64,000 bases of DNA from Streptomyces lasiicapitis (GTDB taxonomy: Bacteria; Actinomycetota; Actinomycetes; Streptomycetales; Streptomycetaceae): NCBI RefSeq assembly GCF_014646335.1, contig NZ_BMNG01000001.1:62001-126000 (forward strand). Reading direction: 5' to 3'. The notes under the pieces were generated by a model. That model was given only the letters and a program-made list of their open reading frames with translations, made no database searches and was not told the DNA's origin. The position numbers and the translations under genes were made by a program. Of the stretch, positions 42,268-50,444 are shown one piece after another. Positions within the stretch are counted from its first letter, which is position 1. Every line of letters begins with the position of its first letter.

Positions 42268-44949
42268 TCAGACCACCGGCGTCGATTCCGAGCCGGATCC
42301 GCTCGGCGAGCCCGGTGTCCCGCCCGACGCCGAAGCGCTGTTCGCCGGGCTCGACGCCGGGCCGCTGGCCGAGTTGGACGTGTCCGGCGGGGTCGTCGGC
42401 GTCGTCGGGGTGGTCGGCGGAGGCGTCGTCGGCGGGGTGGTGGGCGGGGTCGTCGGCGGAGTCGTGGGGGGCTTCGTCGGCGGCTTCGTGGGCTTGGTCG
42501 GCTTGTCCGTCGGCTTGGTGGGCTTGTCCGTCGGCTTGGTCGGCTTGTCGCTCGGCTTGTCCGACGGCTTGCCGCTGGGCTTGTCCGACGGGTCCTTGGG
42601 GTCGTCGGACTCCGAGGGCGACGCGCCGGTGCTCGGCGTCGGGTCGTCCGAGGTGCCGGGCACGCCGTCCTTGCCCGGGTCGGCCGGGCGGGCCGTGGAG
42701 TCCTTGTCCGGCTTGTCGGCGCCGAGGTCGCCGCCCTCGTCGTCCGCGCTCGCCGACTGGTCGGTGCGCACCCGGTCGGGCGGACCTTCGTCCTTGTCGG
42801 AGGTCGCGCCGAGCGTCACCACGGTGCCGAGGACCGCGACGAGCAGTGCGCCCGCCCCGGCCGCGGCCAGGTTGCGGCGCGTGCCCCGCACGATCGAGCG
42901 CCGGGTGGGCGCGGTCGCCGCACCGGCGCCCGCAGCGGGCCCCGCGGAGCCGGCCTGCCGGGTCACCAGGGTGTCGGGCTCGGGCGGCGGCGCGGGCAGC
43001 CCGACCCCGGCGAACGCGGCGGGGATGCCGCCGGGCGGCGACGCCGACTCCTCGTAGCGCGCGTCGGGCACTTCCTCGCCCGCCGTGGCCTGGCCGCCGA
43101 CGGGCAGCACGCCGCCGGAGCGGTCGGCGACCAGGGCGAGCGCCCTGCGGCCCGCGATCATGCCGCGCTTGTCGGCGAGGGCGCCGCGCAGGCCGATGGA
43201 CGCCTCCAGTTCGGCGCGGGCCCGGTCGAGGCGGCCCGCGCAGAGCGCGAGGATGCCCAACTCGTGGTGGAAGTAGGCCTCTTCGGCTACCTCGCCGGAG
43301 GTGCGCGAGGACTCCTGGCCGGACCTGAGGGCCCGCTCCCAGGCGCCCCAGTTCAGTCCGCCGGCGAGGGCGGGCGCGACGGTGCGGGCGAGCAGCACCG
43401 CGGCGGACGGCTCGGTGCCGCCGGTGTCGGCGTCGGCCCCGGCGCCCGGCCCGTTGATGAGCGCGGTGAGCGCGGCGAGCGCGGTGTCGGCCTCGGCGGC
43501 GACGCGTTCGGGGCCCACCGAGGGGTGCCCGGACCACCAGGCATAGTGCCGGGCGGCGGAGTGGGCGTTCGCGGCGGCGTCGTCGGCGTATCCGGCGCTC
43601 TCCAGCTGGGTGCGCACCCCGGCGGCGAGCCGGTAGTGGCCGCCGACGGGGGTGACCAGGGCGCAGTCGACCAGTTCGGCGAGCGCGGCGTCGGCGTGGG
43701 TGTCGCCGACGAGCGCGGGCAGGTGGGCCGGGTGCGGCAGTTCCCCGCCGAGCGCGACGGCGAAGCGGAGCGCGGCGCGCGCGGACGCGCTGAGCCGGGA
43801 GGCGAGCAGGGCCGCGGGCGCGGCGCCGTCGGCGAGGGACGGCAGCGGCACGTCGTGCCCGTCGGCGGCGTCGAAGGGGGCGTCGTACGCGGTGGCGCCG
43901 GGACCTTCGTAGTAGCCGTAGTCGTCGAAGGCCGTCGGGTCGGCGCGCAGCCGGTCGCGCTGGCGCAGCAGGGCGCCCGCCTGGACGAAGCGCAGCGGCA
44001 GGCCCTCGGACTCGAACCACAGGTCGCCGGCCCAGTTGGCCTCGTCGTCGGTGAGCACGCGGCCGACGACGCGCTCCAGGAGTTCGAGGCCGCCGCCGCG
44101 GCCGAGCCCGCCGAGGAAGACCTCTTCGAGGTGGGACTCGGGCGAGGGCGCGGCGACGTCGGGCGTCGCGGCCACGACGAAGGCGCACTCGGGAGTGGCG
44201 TCGAGGAGCTCTTCGAGGGCGGCGCCGCCGAATTCCAGGTCGTCGAGGACGACTACGGCGCCGACGTCGCGGAGCAGTTCGCGCAGCAGCGTCGCGTCGG
44301 GCCGGTGCAGTGGCGCGTCGTAGACGGTGGCGAAGAGGTCGTACAGCAGGTCGTTGACCGTGCGGTGGTAGCCGCTGAGGCGGACGACGCCGTCGGGGGC
44401 GAGGTCCGCGCAGTCATCGGCGACGGCGGCGAGCAGCGCGGTACGGCCGGATCCGGCGGGTCCGGTGAGGCGTACGGAGCGTCCGCGGGCGAGCAGCCGC
44501 ACCAGGCGTTCGCGTTCCTCCTGCCGTTCGAGCAGGGGCAGGCGGGGCAGGGCGGGGCCCGGCGGCACGGGCGGCAGGGCGGCGCGGCGGCGTTCGGCGC
44601 GCTCGGCGGCGGAGTGCTTCCGCGGGCGTCCGGGCTGTTCTCCGGGCGGGCAGGGCTCTATCTCGCTGCCGTCTATGGGGTTCACGGTGAGCAGGAAGTC
44701 GCCGGACACCACTTGTACGGTGCGGGCGACGGCGGGTGGCCCGAAGTCGGCGCCGGCCGGGGCGCCGAGGCCCGGCGGACCCTGCGGGCCGGGCGGGGCG
44801 GCGTCGTGCGGCGGGCGGGATTCGTGCGCCTCGCCGGAAACGGATCCGCGTGCCGTGCCGTCGTCGGTGCCCTCGCGGTCGAGGCTCGCGTCTTCGCGGC
44901 CGTCACCGTCGTGGCCGTACTCGTCCGGTCCCGTGTTCATCGGGTCCAT
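42268..44949 (-). CDS. Large NTPase-like membrane protein with proline/lysine-rich external tail
   Basis: 893 residues. A disordered N-terminus (1-135) leads into an AAA/STAND-like ATPase domain. Its Walker A is GPAGSGRT (163-170), with Arg in place of the invariant Lys. Walker B is AVVVLDDLEF. A helical repeat region (about 400-620) resembles TPR-type regulators. One membrane segment lies at about 693-715. The last 178 residues should be outside: acidic Ser/Asp stretch, then PTDKPTKPTDKPTKP-type and PTTPPTTP repeats, long enough to cross the cell wall, then a Ser/Gly end. No sortase motif. An ATG at 44949 or 44940 starts it. The STAS gene lies upstream on the same strand. I do not recognise a function. 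Confidence 0.82.
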   Translation of the reverse strand: MDPMNTGPDEYGHDGDGREDASLDREGTDDGTARGSVSGEAHESRPPHDAAPPGPQGPPGLGAPAGADFGPPAVARTVQVVSGDFLLTVNPIDGSEIEPCPPGEQPGRPRKHSAAERAERRRAALPPVPPGPALPRLPLLERQEERERLVRLLARGRSVRLTGPAGSGRTALLAAVADDCADLAPDGVVRLSGYHRTVNDLLYDLFATVYDAPLHRPDATLLRELLRDVGAVVVLDDLEFGGAALEELLDATPECAFVVAATPDVAAPSPESHLEEVFLGGLGRGGGLELLERVVGRVLTDDEANWAGDLWFESEGLPLRFVQAGALLRQRDRLRADPTAFDDYGYYEGPGATAYDAPFDAADGHDVPLPSLADGAAPAALLASRLSASARAALRFAVALGGELPHPAHLPALVGDTHADAALAELVDCALVTPVGGHYRLAAGVRTQLESAGYADDAAANAHSAARHYAWWSGHPSVGPERVAAEADTALAALTALINGPGAGADADTGGTEPSAAVLLARTVAPALAGGLNWGAWERALRSGQESSRTSGEVAEEAYFHHELGILALCAGRLDRARAELEASIGLRGALADKRGMIAGRRALALVADRSGGVLPVGGQATAGEEVPDARYEESASPPGGIPAAFAGVGLPAPPPEPDTLVTRQAGSAGPAAGAGAATAPTRRSIVRGTRRNLAAAGAGALLVAVLGTVVTLGATSDKDEGPPDRVRTDQSASADDEGGDLGADKPDKDSTARPADPGKDGVPGTSDDPTPSTGASPSESDDPKDPSDKPSGKPSDKPSDKPTKPTDKPTKPTDKPTKPTKPPTKPPTTPPTTPPTTPPTTPPPTTPTTPTTPPDTSNSASGPASSPANSASASGGTPGSPSGSGSESTPVV

Positions 44950-45114
44950 GGTCCTAGCCCCCCAGATGCGTCGTGTGCGAAGCCCCCTCCGGCCTTGGGC
45001 ACACCGCGCTGTCGCTTCTGGTCCGGTGCCCCCCGCGTGGGTTCGTCTATCGGCAGGCGACCGAACCCTAAACCGTCTTCAGTATCTATGCGGAGGGCGG
45101 GGTACCGCCCGGCC

Positions 45115-45132
45115 CGAGACGTCACAGTCTCG
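45115..45132. repeat. Inverted repeat upstream of the NTPase-like gene
   Basis: CGAGAC-GTCACA-GTCTCG, perfect 6-bp arms, 64 bp downstream of the STAS stop and 166 bp upstream of the NTPase-like start. It may be a weak terminator or an operator. Nothing else was seen in 44950-45195. Confidence 0.4.
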
Positions 45133-45195
45133 TGAGGATTGTGCGCGGTTACGAGCGCGGGAGGGATTCGTGCCGGGTTTCCCCGGTTCCCCTGG

Positions 45196-45519
45196 CTACA
45201 CGCGCGGGAGCGATTCGACCCCGATGCCGCCTTCGATGGCGAGGATGCGGTGCAGCCGGGTGGCGACGAGGAGGCGCTGCATCTGTGGGGGCACGCCGCG
45301 CAGGACGAGGCGGCGTCCGCAGCGTCCGGCGCGCCGGTGGGCGCCCATGATGACGCCGAGTCCCGTGGCGTCCCACGAGTCGAGTTCGGACAGGTCGAGC
45401 ACCAGGTCGCCGGCGCCGTCGTCGACGGCCGAGTGCAGGACCGTACGGGCGTCCGCCGCGCTGCGTACGTCGAGGCGTCCCCCGACGACCAGCTGGGCCT
45501 GGTCGCCCCTGATGTGCAT
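45196..45519 (-). CDS. STAS domain anti-sigma factor antagonist
   Basis: A 107-residue single STAS domain of the SpoIIAA/BldG kind (MHIRGDQAQLVVGGRLDVRSA ...). The switch site is SWDATGLG, with Thr52 where SpoIIAA-like proteins usually have Ser, followed by LGVIMGAHRRA. It would bind an anti-sigma kinase; phosphorylation of Thr52 would release it. No partner kinase or sigma gene is adjacent. ATG at 45519; the 171 bp to the next gene upstream contain no gene. Confidence 0.88.
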   Translation of the reverse strand: MHIRGDQAQLVVGGRLDVRSAADARTVLHSAVDDGAGDLVLDLSELDSWDATGLGVIMGAHRRAGRCGRRLVLRGVPPQMQRLLVATRLHRILAIEGGIGVESLPRV

Positions 45520-45691
45520 ATGCGCTCCCCAAGAGTGCGGTGTCGTATGTGGCGCCTGTGCCGCGAGGCGTCTGTGTATGTCACAGCAACTGACTGCCGC
45601 CCGGGTACGGAAGTTGCCGTCTGTAAGCGAACCGATACCGAATTCACTCCGAGGGGTGATCCCGGGAGCGCACAGGTGTCGGTATGAGGGG

Positions 45692-46540
45692 TCAGTGCTT
45701 GTAGAAGCCCTGCCCGCTCTTGCGTCCGATGTCACCGGCGTCAACCATCCGGCGCATCAGCTCCGGAGGGGCGAACTTCTCGTCCTGGGACTCGGTGTAG
45801 ATGTTCTCGGTGGCGTGCAGCAGGATGTCGACGCCGGTGAGGTCGGCGGTCGCGAGCGGGCCCATGGCGTGGCCGAAGCCGAGCTTGCAGGCGATGTCGA
45901 TGTCCTCGGCGCTGGCGACGCCCGACTCGTACAGCTTGGCGGCCTCGACGACGAGCGCCGAGATGAGCCGGGTGGTGACGAAGCCGGCGACGTCGCGGTT
46001 GACGACGACGCAGGTCTTGCCGACGGACTCGGCGAACTCGCGGGTGGTGGCGAGGGTTTCGTCGCTCGTCTTGTAGCCGCGGACGAGTTCGCAGAGCTGC
46101 ATCATCGGGACGGGCGAGAAGAAGTGGGCGCCGACGACGCGCTCCGGACGGTCCGTCACGGCCGCGATCTTGGTGATCGGGATGGCGGAGGTGTTGGAGG
46201 CGAGCACGGCGTCGTCGCGCACGAGCTTGTCGAGCGCGCGGAAGATCTCGTGCTTGACCTCGAGCTTCTCGAACACGGCCTCGACCACGACGTCCGCGTC
46301 GGCGGCGGCGTCCAGGTCGGTGGTGGTGGTGATGCGGCCGAGCGCGGCTTCGGCGTCGGCGGCGGCGAGTTTGCCCTTGCTGACGAACTTCTCGTACGAG
46401 GCCTTGATGCCGTCGGTGCCCCGGGTCAGCGCTTCGTCCGTGACGTCGCGCAGGACGACGTCCCAGCCCGCCTGGGCGGAGACCTGGGCGATGCCGGACC
46501 CCATGAGTCCGGCTCCGATGACAGCAAGCTTCCGTGCCAC
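45692..46540 (-). CDS. 3-hydroxybutyryl-CoA dehydrogenase
   Basis: A 282-residue NAD(P)-dependent dehydrogenase of (S)-3-hydroxyacyl-CoA. The Rossmann motif VIGAGLMGSGIAQ is at about 7-19. Catalytic regions are SNTSAIPIT, GAHFFSPVPMM (His) and the Asn in VVVNRDVAGFVTTR. The C-terminal domain ends GRKSGQGFYKH, the family ending. A GTG at 46540 with GGGGAGT starts it; the longer frame to 46729 lacks family resemblance. The thiolase at 27853 would provide the previous step, acetoacetyl-CoA. Confidence 0.93.
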   Translation of the reverse strand: MARKLAVIGAGLMGSGIAQVSAQAGWDVVLRDVTDEALTRGTDGIKASYEKFVSKGKLAAADAEAALGRITTTTDLDAAADADVVVEAVFEKLEVKHEIFRALDKLVRDDAVLASNTSAIPITKIAAVTDRPERVVGAHFFSPVPMMQLCELVRGYKTSDETLATTREFAESVGKTCVVVNRDVAGFVTTRLISALVVEAAKLYESGVASAEDIDIACKLGFGHAMGPLATADLTGVDILLHATENIYTESQDEKFAPPELMRRMVDAGDIGRKSGQGFYKH

Positions 46541-46743
46541 GTTACGACTCCCCTTACCTGCGTACGACCGAGCGCTTACACGCTGTTTACGTTTCGCTCT
46601 TGAGCGGACATTAGCGCTCGTGAGCGGCCGTGGGGCGGCGAAGAGACGCACGCCACGTCCCATTTGACGGACATCACACAGGCAGGGGCGCGGGAGGGGT
46701 CCCGGGAGGGTCCCGGGAAGGCTCGGCACAGGGAGTCAGGGCG

Positions 46744-47382
46744 TCATGTGGCCGTGCGGATCCCGTAGTTGAGGACCTTCTCGCCGAGGAGTTCCTCCGT
46801 CTCGTCGATGAGGTCGAGGGCTTCGCGGGAGACCTCGTCGGTGGGGCGGCGCTTGCTCATCTCCTCGCCGATCCAGCCGAAGACCGTGGCGTTCACCCAG
46901 TTGAGCTGTCCGGCGACGAGTTCGGGGAGCCGGCCGGGGACGGGGCCCGCCTCCGCGCGCAGGGTGGTCTCCAGGTCCGCGAGGCTCTCCTGCTGGATGG
47001 CCCAGAGGCGGGAGCGCAGGGCGGGCGAGTCGGTGATGACCTTCATGAAGTCGGCGTACCCCTCGAAGAGCCCGACGGCGGGCGAGACGCCCTCGACCTG
47101 GGCGCGCAGCTCGCGCAGCACCGCGGCGGCGCACGACTCCCCCACCGGCCGGCCGCGCACCCACCGCGAGAGCCGGTCGACGACCTCCGCGCCGCGGTCG
47201 AGGAACAGGTCCTCCTTGGCCGGAAAGTAGTTGTAGACCGTGTTCACGGAGACGTCGGCGGCGTCCGCGATCTCCGCGATGGTCACCGTGACGAAGCCGT
47301 GTTCCAGGAACAGACCCGTCGCGATGTCCGAGATCCGCTGCTTGGTCTGCCGCTTCTTGCGCTCCCTCAGTCCCTCAGCCAT
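46744..47382 (-). CDS. TetR/AcrR family regulator of the adjacent ABC exporter
   Basis: 212 residues. Helix-turn-helix at about 30-55 (VTIAEIADAADVSVNTVYNYFP). The C-terminal domain is unlike the other two TetR proteins here. ATG at 47382 (GAGGG upstream). Divergent from a DrrA/DrrB-type ABC exporter across 80 bp that are AT-rich and contain a near-perfect 12-bp palindrome. Repression of the exporter, released by its drug, is the usual design and is inferred here. Confidence 0.9.
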   Translation of the reverse strand: MAEGLRERKKRQTKQRISDIATGLFLEHGFVTVTIAEIADAADVSVNTVYNYFPAKEDLFLDRGAEVVDRLSRWVRGRPVGESCAAAVLRELRAQVEGVSPAVGLFEGYADFMKVITDSPALRSRLWAIQQESLADLETTLRAEAGPVPGRLPELVAGQLNWVNATVFGWIGEEMSKRRPTDEVSREALDLIDETEELLGEKVLNYGIRTAT

Positions 47383-47427
47383 GCCCTCATCGTAACTTCG
47401 CTGGGCTCGATGAAAACTTGGGCTCAT

Positions 47428-47439
47428 TGCAAAATTTCA
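47428..47439. promoter_or_regulatory. AT-rich near-palindrome between TetR and ABC exporter
   Basis: TGCAAAATTTCA, self-complementary except for one pair, in the only AT-rich stretch between the divergent start codons at 47382 and 47463. A candidate operator overlapping both promoters. Confidence 0.42.
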
Positions 47440-47462
47440 GTGACTCTGTTTTTGTGGTCTCC

Positions 47463-48245
47463 ATGGCAATCATCAGTACGGCCGGACTGGCCAAGACCTT
47501 CTCCTCGAAAGCGGGCCCCGTGGAGGCCGTCCGCGGCATCGACCTGACCGTCGCCCCCGGCGAGATCCTCGGCTTCCTCGGCCCCAACGGCGCGGGCAAG
47601 ACCACCACGCTGCGGATGCTCACCACCCTGCTCCCGCCCACCGGCGGCGCCGCCACCGTCGCGGGCGTCGACCTGCGCCAGAACCCGGCGGCCGTACGGA
47701 AGAAGATCGGGTACGTCGCCCAGTCCGGCGGCGTCGACCCGCAGGAGACCGTGCGCGACGAACTCGTCGTCCAGGGGCGGCTCTACGGCCTGACGAAGGC
47801 CGAAGCGACCGCCCGCGCCGCCAAGTTGGCGGCCGACCTCGGCCTCACCGAGCTGCTCGACCGCAAGACCGCGGCCCTCTCCGGCGGCCAGCGGCGCAGG
47901 CTCGACATCGCCCTCGGCCTCACCCACCGCCCCGAAGTGCTCTTCCTGGACGAGCCGACGACCGGGCTCGACCCGGGCAGCCGCGCCGACCTGTGGAAGC
48001 TGGTGCGGCGACTGCGCGACACCCACGGCACGACCGTCTTCCTCACCACCCACTACCTGGACGAGGCCGACGCGCTCGCGGACCGCATCGTCGTCGTGGA
48101 CAAGGGCGTGGTCGCCGCCGAGGGCACCCCGGCCGCACTCAAGGAGCGGTACGCCGGATCGCCCGACGCCTCGCTCCAGGACGCCTTCCTCGCCCTCACC
48201 GGGCGCGCCCCGGCCCCCGTCGACACCACGCCCGTCGCCGTCTGA
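47463..48245 (+). CDS. DrrA-type ABC transporter ATP-binding protein
   Basis: 260 residues. Walker A GPNGAGKTT, signature LSGGQRRRLDIALG, Walker B VLFLDEPTTGLDP, switch His in LTTHYLDEAD. The DrrA-like C-terminal region (GTPAALKERYAGSPDASLQDAFLALTGR) is present. Together with the next gene it would export hydrophobic drugs, as in daunorubicin resistance. ATG at 47463. It is 38 bp from the permease gene. Confidence 0.92.
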   Translation: MAIISTAGLAKTFSSKAGPVEAVRGIDLTVAPGEILGFLGPNGAGKTTTLRMLTTLLPPTGGAATVAGVDLRQNPAAVRKKIGYVAQSGGVDPQETVRDELVVQGRLYGLTKAEATARAAKLAADLGLTELLDRKTAALSGGQRRRLDIALGLTHRPEVLFLDEPTTGLDPGSRADLWKLVRRLRDTHGTTVFLTTHYLDEADALADRIVVVDKGVVAAEGTPAALKERYAGSPDASLQDAFLALTGRAPAPVDTTPVAV

Positions 48246-48283
48246 CGCCCCTTTCCAGGGCACCACAACACCAGGAAACCGCC

Positions 48284-49033
48284 ATGCTGCTCCACGACAC
48301 CGCGCTGCTGTTCCGGCGCTATGCCCGCCAGACCCTGCGCTCCAAGTTCCAGATGCTCTTCGGCGCGCTGATGCCGCTGCTCTATCTGCTCTTCTTCGGG
48401 CCGCTGCTCACCGACATGCCGCTCGGTTCGCGCGGCGACTCCTGGCAGATCCTGGTGCCGGGCCTGCTGCTCCAACTCAGCCTGTTCGGCGCCTCGTTCA
48501 GCGGCTTCGCGCTCATCCTGGAGAACAGCTGGGGGGTGGTGGACCGGCTGCGCGTGACGCCGGCGAGCCGGCTCGCGCTGCTGCTCGGGCGCCTCCTTCG
48601 GGACGCCGCGCTCTTCGTCTTCCAGTCGGTGCTGCTGGTGCTCGCCGCGCTGGCGATGGGGCTGCGCGCGCCGCTCGCCGGGATCCTGGTCGGCTTCGCC
48701 TTCGTGGCCCTGCTGACGTGTGCGCTCGCCTCCCTCTCGTACGCCCTCGCGCTGAAGGTCCCCACCCCGCAGGCGTTCGGCCCGATGGTCAACGCGCTCG
48801 CCATGCCGTCCATGCTCCTGTCCGGCCTGATGCTGCCGATGGCGCTCGCGCCCGGCTGGCTCGACGTGCTCTCGCACTTCATGCCGTTCCGCTATCTCGT
48901 GGACGCGGTGCGCGACGCGTACGTGGGTGAGTACGCGACCACGACGATGCTGTACGGGGTGCTGGTGGCCGTGGGCTTCGCGGTGCTCGCGGTGGCCGTC
49001 GGGACCCGGGTCTACCGGGACGCCGGGACCTGA
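48284..49033 (+). CDS. DrrB-type ABC-2 permease
   Basis: 249 residues with six membrane segments. Typical DrrB features: LFRRYARQTLRSKFQMLFGALMPLLYLLFF near the start, ENSWGVVDRLRVTPASR (the EAA-like loop), and ALAPGWLDVLSHFMPFRYLVDAVR near the end. AGGAAA precedes the ATG at 48284. Partner of the ATPase upstream. The substrate is not known. Confidence 0.9.
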   Translation: MLLHDTALLFRRYARQTLRSKFQMLFGALMPLLYLLFFGPLLTDMPLGSRGDSWQILVPGLLLQLSLFGASFSGFALILENSWGVVDRLRVTPASRLALLLGRLLRDAALFVFQSVLLVLAALAMGLRAPLAGILVGFAFVALLTCALASLSYALALKVPTPQAFGPMVNALAMPSMLLSGLMLPMALAPGWLDVLSHFMPFRYLVDAVRDAYVGEYATTTMLYGVLVAVGFAVLAVAVGTRVYRDAGT

Positions 49034-49093
49034 CCCCAGGGGCCCGGCCGGAGCGGGTGCGCGGGCCCCGGGGCCGCTCACTACGCTGGCCGC

Positions 49094-49666
49094 ATGGTCA
49101 ATCTGACGCGCATCTACACACGGACCGGCGACCAGGGCACCACGGCCCTCGGCGACATGAGCCGGACCGCCAAGACCGACCTCCGGATCTCCGCGTACGC
49201 GGACGCCAACGAGGCCAACGCCGCCATCGGCACGGCCGTCGCGCTCGGCGGCCTCGACGCGGCGGTCGTGAAGGTCCTCACCCGGGTCCAGAACGACCTC
49301 TTCGACGTGGGCGCCGACCTGTGCACGCCCGTCGTCGAGGACCCGAAGTACCCGCCGCTGCGCGTCGAGCAGTCCTACGTCGACAAGCTGGAGGCGGACT
49401 GCGACGCCTTCAACGAGGACCTGGAGAAGCTGCGCAGCTTCATCCTGCCGGGCGGTACGCCGGGGGCGGCCCTGCTGCACCAGGCCTGCACGGTGGTGCG
49501 GCGGGCCGAGCGGTCCACCTGGGCGGCGCTCGACGTACACGGCGACAGCATGAACGCGCTCACCGCGACCTACCTCAACCGCCTCTCCGACCTCCTGTTC
49601 ATTCTCGCCCGTACGGCGAACAAGGAGGTCGGAGACGTGCTGTGGGTGCCGGGCGGCGAACGCTGA
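49094..49666 (+). CDS. Cob(I)yrinic acid a,c-diamide adenosyltransferase, PduO type
   Basis: A 190-residue trimeric enzyme that makes adenosylcobalamin from cob(I)alamin and ATP. The ATP-binding N-terminal motif TRTGDQGTT (about 9-17), RRAERSTW and the active-site YLNRLSDLLFILAR are canonical. It supplies the cofactor for acyl-CoA mutases such as IcmA. Transcribed after the ABC exporter with a 60-bp gap but probably independent. Length is normal. Confidence 0.94.
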   Translation: MVNLTRIYTRTGDQGTTALGDMSRTAKTDLRISAYADANEANAAIGTAVALGGLDAAVVKVLTRVQNDLFDVGADLCTPVVEDPKYPPLRVEQSYVDKLEADCDAFNEDLEKLRSFILPGGTPGAALLHQACTVVRRAERSTWAALDVHGDSMNALTATYLNRLSDLLFILARTANKEVGDVLWVPGGER

Positions 49667-49680
49667 CGCTGTAGCTGTCG

Positions 49681-50262
49681 CTAGACCTTGGTCAGGTCGT
49701 GCGGCCGCTCGTCCCGCTCTCCCGCGCCGGTGCCCGGACCCTTCTTCTGGAACACGGTGTAGCTCAGCGCGACCAGACCGTGGATGCCGGCCGCGCGCCA
49801 CGCGATGTGCATATACGACTCCAGGGACGACGTGCGGCTCGGGTCGTCGACGTACCACATGGCGAGCAGCAGCAGGCCTGAGGCGACCGCCGCCGCGACG
49901 ACCGAGCCGAGCCAGGCCTTGCCCTCGTGCCGGGCGCGGGCCCAGCCGTAGCGCGGCGGGCGCGGCACCGGCGTGCCGTTGAAGCGGTGGGCCGCGTGGC
50001 CGTCGAGCCATTTGACGGTGCGGTGGCCGTGGCCGACGGTGTAGCCGATGTAGACGGCGGCCAGGCCGTGCTTCCAGCTCGGGTCGGCGCCGTTCTTGAG
50101 GTCGAGGGCGGTGACGACGAGCAGCAGGAGTTCCAGGAGCGGCTCGCACAGCAGGATCGCCATGCCCAGGCGCGGCATCTTCAGCAGATAGCGGGTGGCG
50201 AGACCGGCGGCGAGCAGCACCCAGAAGCCGACCTCGCAGATGATGATCAACGTGACGATCAC
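49681..50262 (-). CDS. Conserved integral membrane protein
   Basis: 193 residues with four membrane segments (about 3-23, 33-52, 65-78 and 118-136) and a fifth possible near 155-170. A cytosolic loop holds NGTPVPRPPRYGWARARHEGKAW. No family that I can name; conserved in this position in Streptomyces as I recall. Convergent with the adenosyltransferase, with only 14 bp between stops. Confidence 0.75.
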   Translation of the reverse strand: MIVTLIIICEVGFWVLLAAGLATRYLLKMPRLGMAILLCEPLLELLLLVVTALDLKNGADPSWKHGLAAVYIGYTVGHGHRTVKWLDGHAAHRFNGTPVPRPPRYGWARARHEGKAWLGSVVAAAVASGLLLLAMWYVDDPSRTSSLESYMHIAWRAAGIHGLVALSYTVFQKKGPGTGAGERDERPHDLTKV

Positions 50263-50444
50263 GGCTCGTTCCTCCTGACACCGGCCCTGACGGCCCTGTT
50301 CCTCGTGGTCACCTCTCCAGGCTCCCGCCGGTGGCGCCCCGGATCGTCGTCGCGAGTGACGACGTGCGACTGCATCCTTCGATGTACCGGGGCTTCACCC
50401 GGCATAGGGAGGCCGGGGCGCGCCGGGCCGTGTTGGATGGAGTC

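Noticed and set aside
42440..42600. Tandem repeat array as a separate DNA element
   Set aside because: These are codons of the Pro/Thr/Lys tail of the NTPase-like protein.
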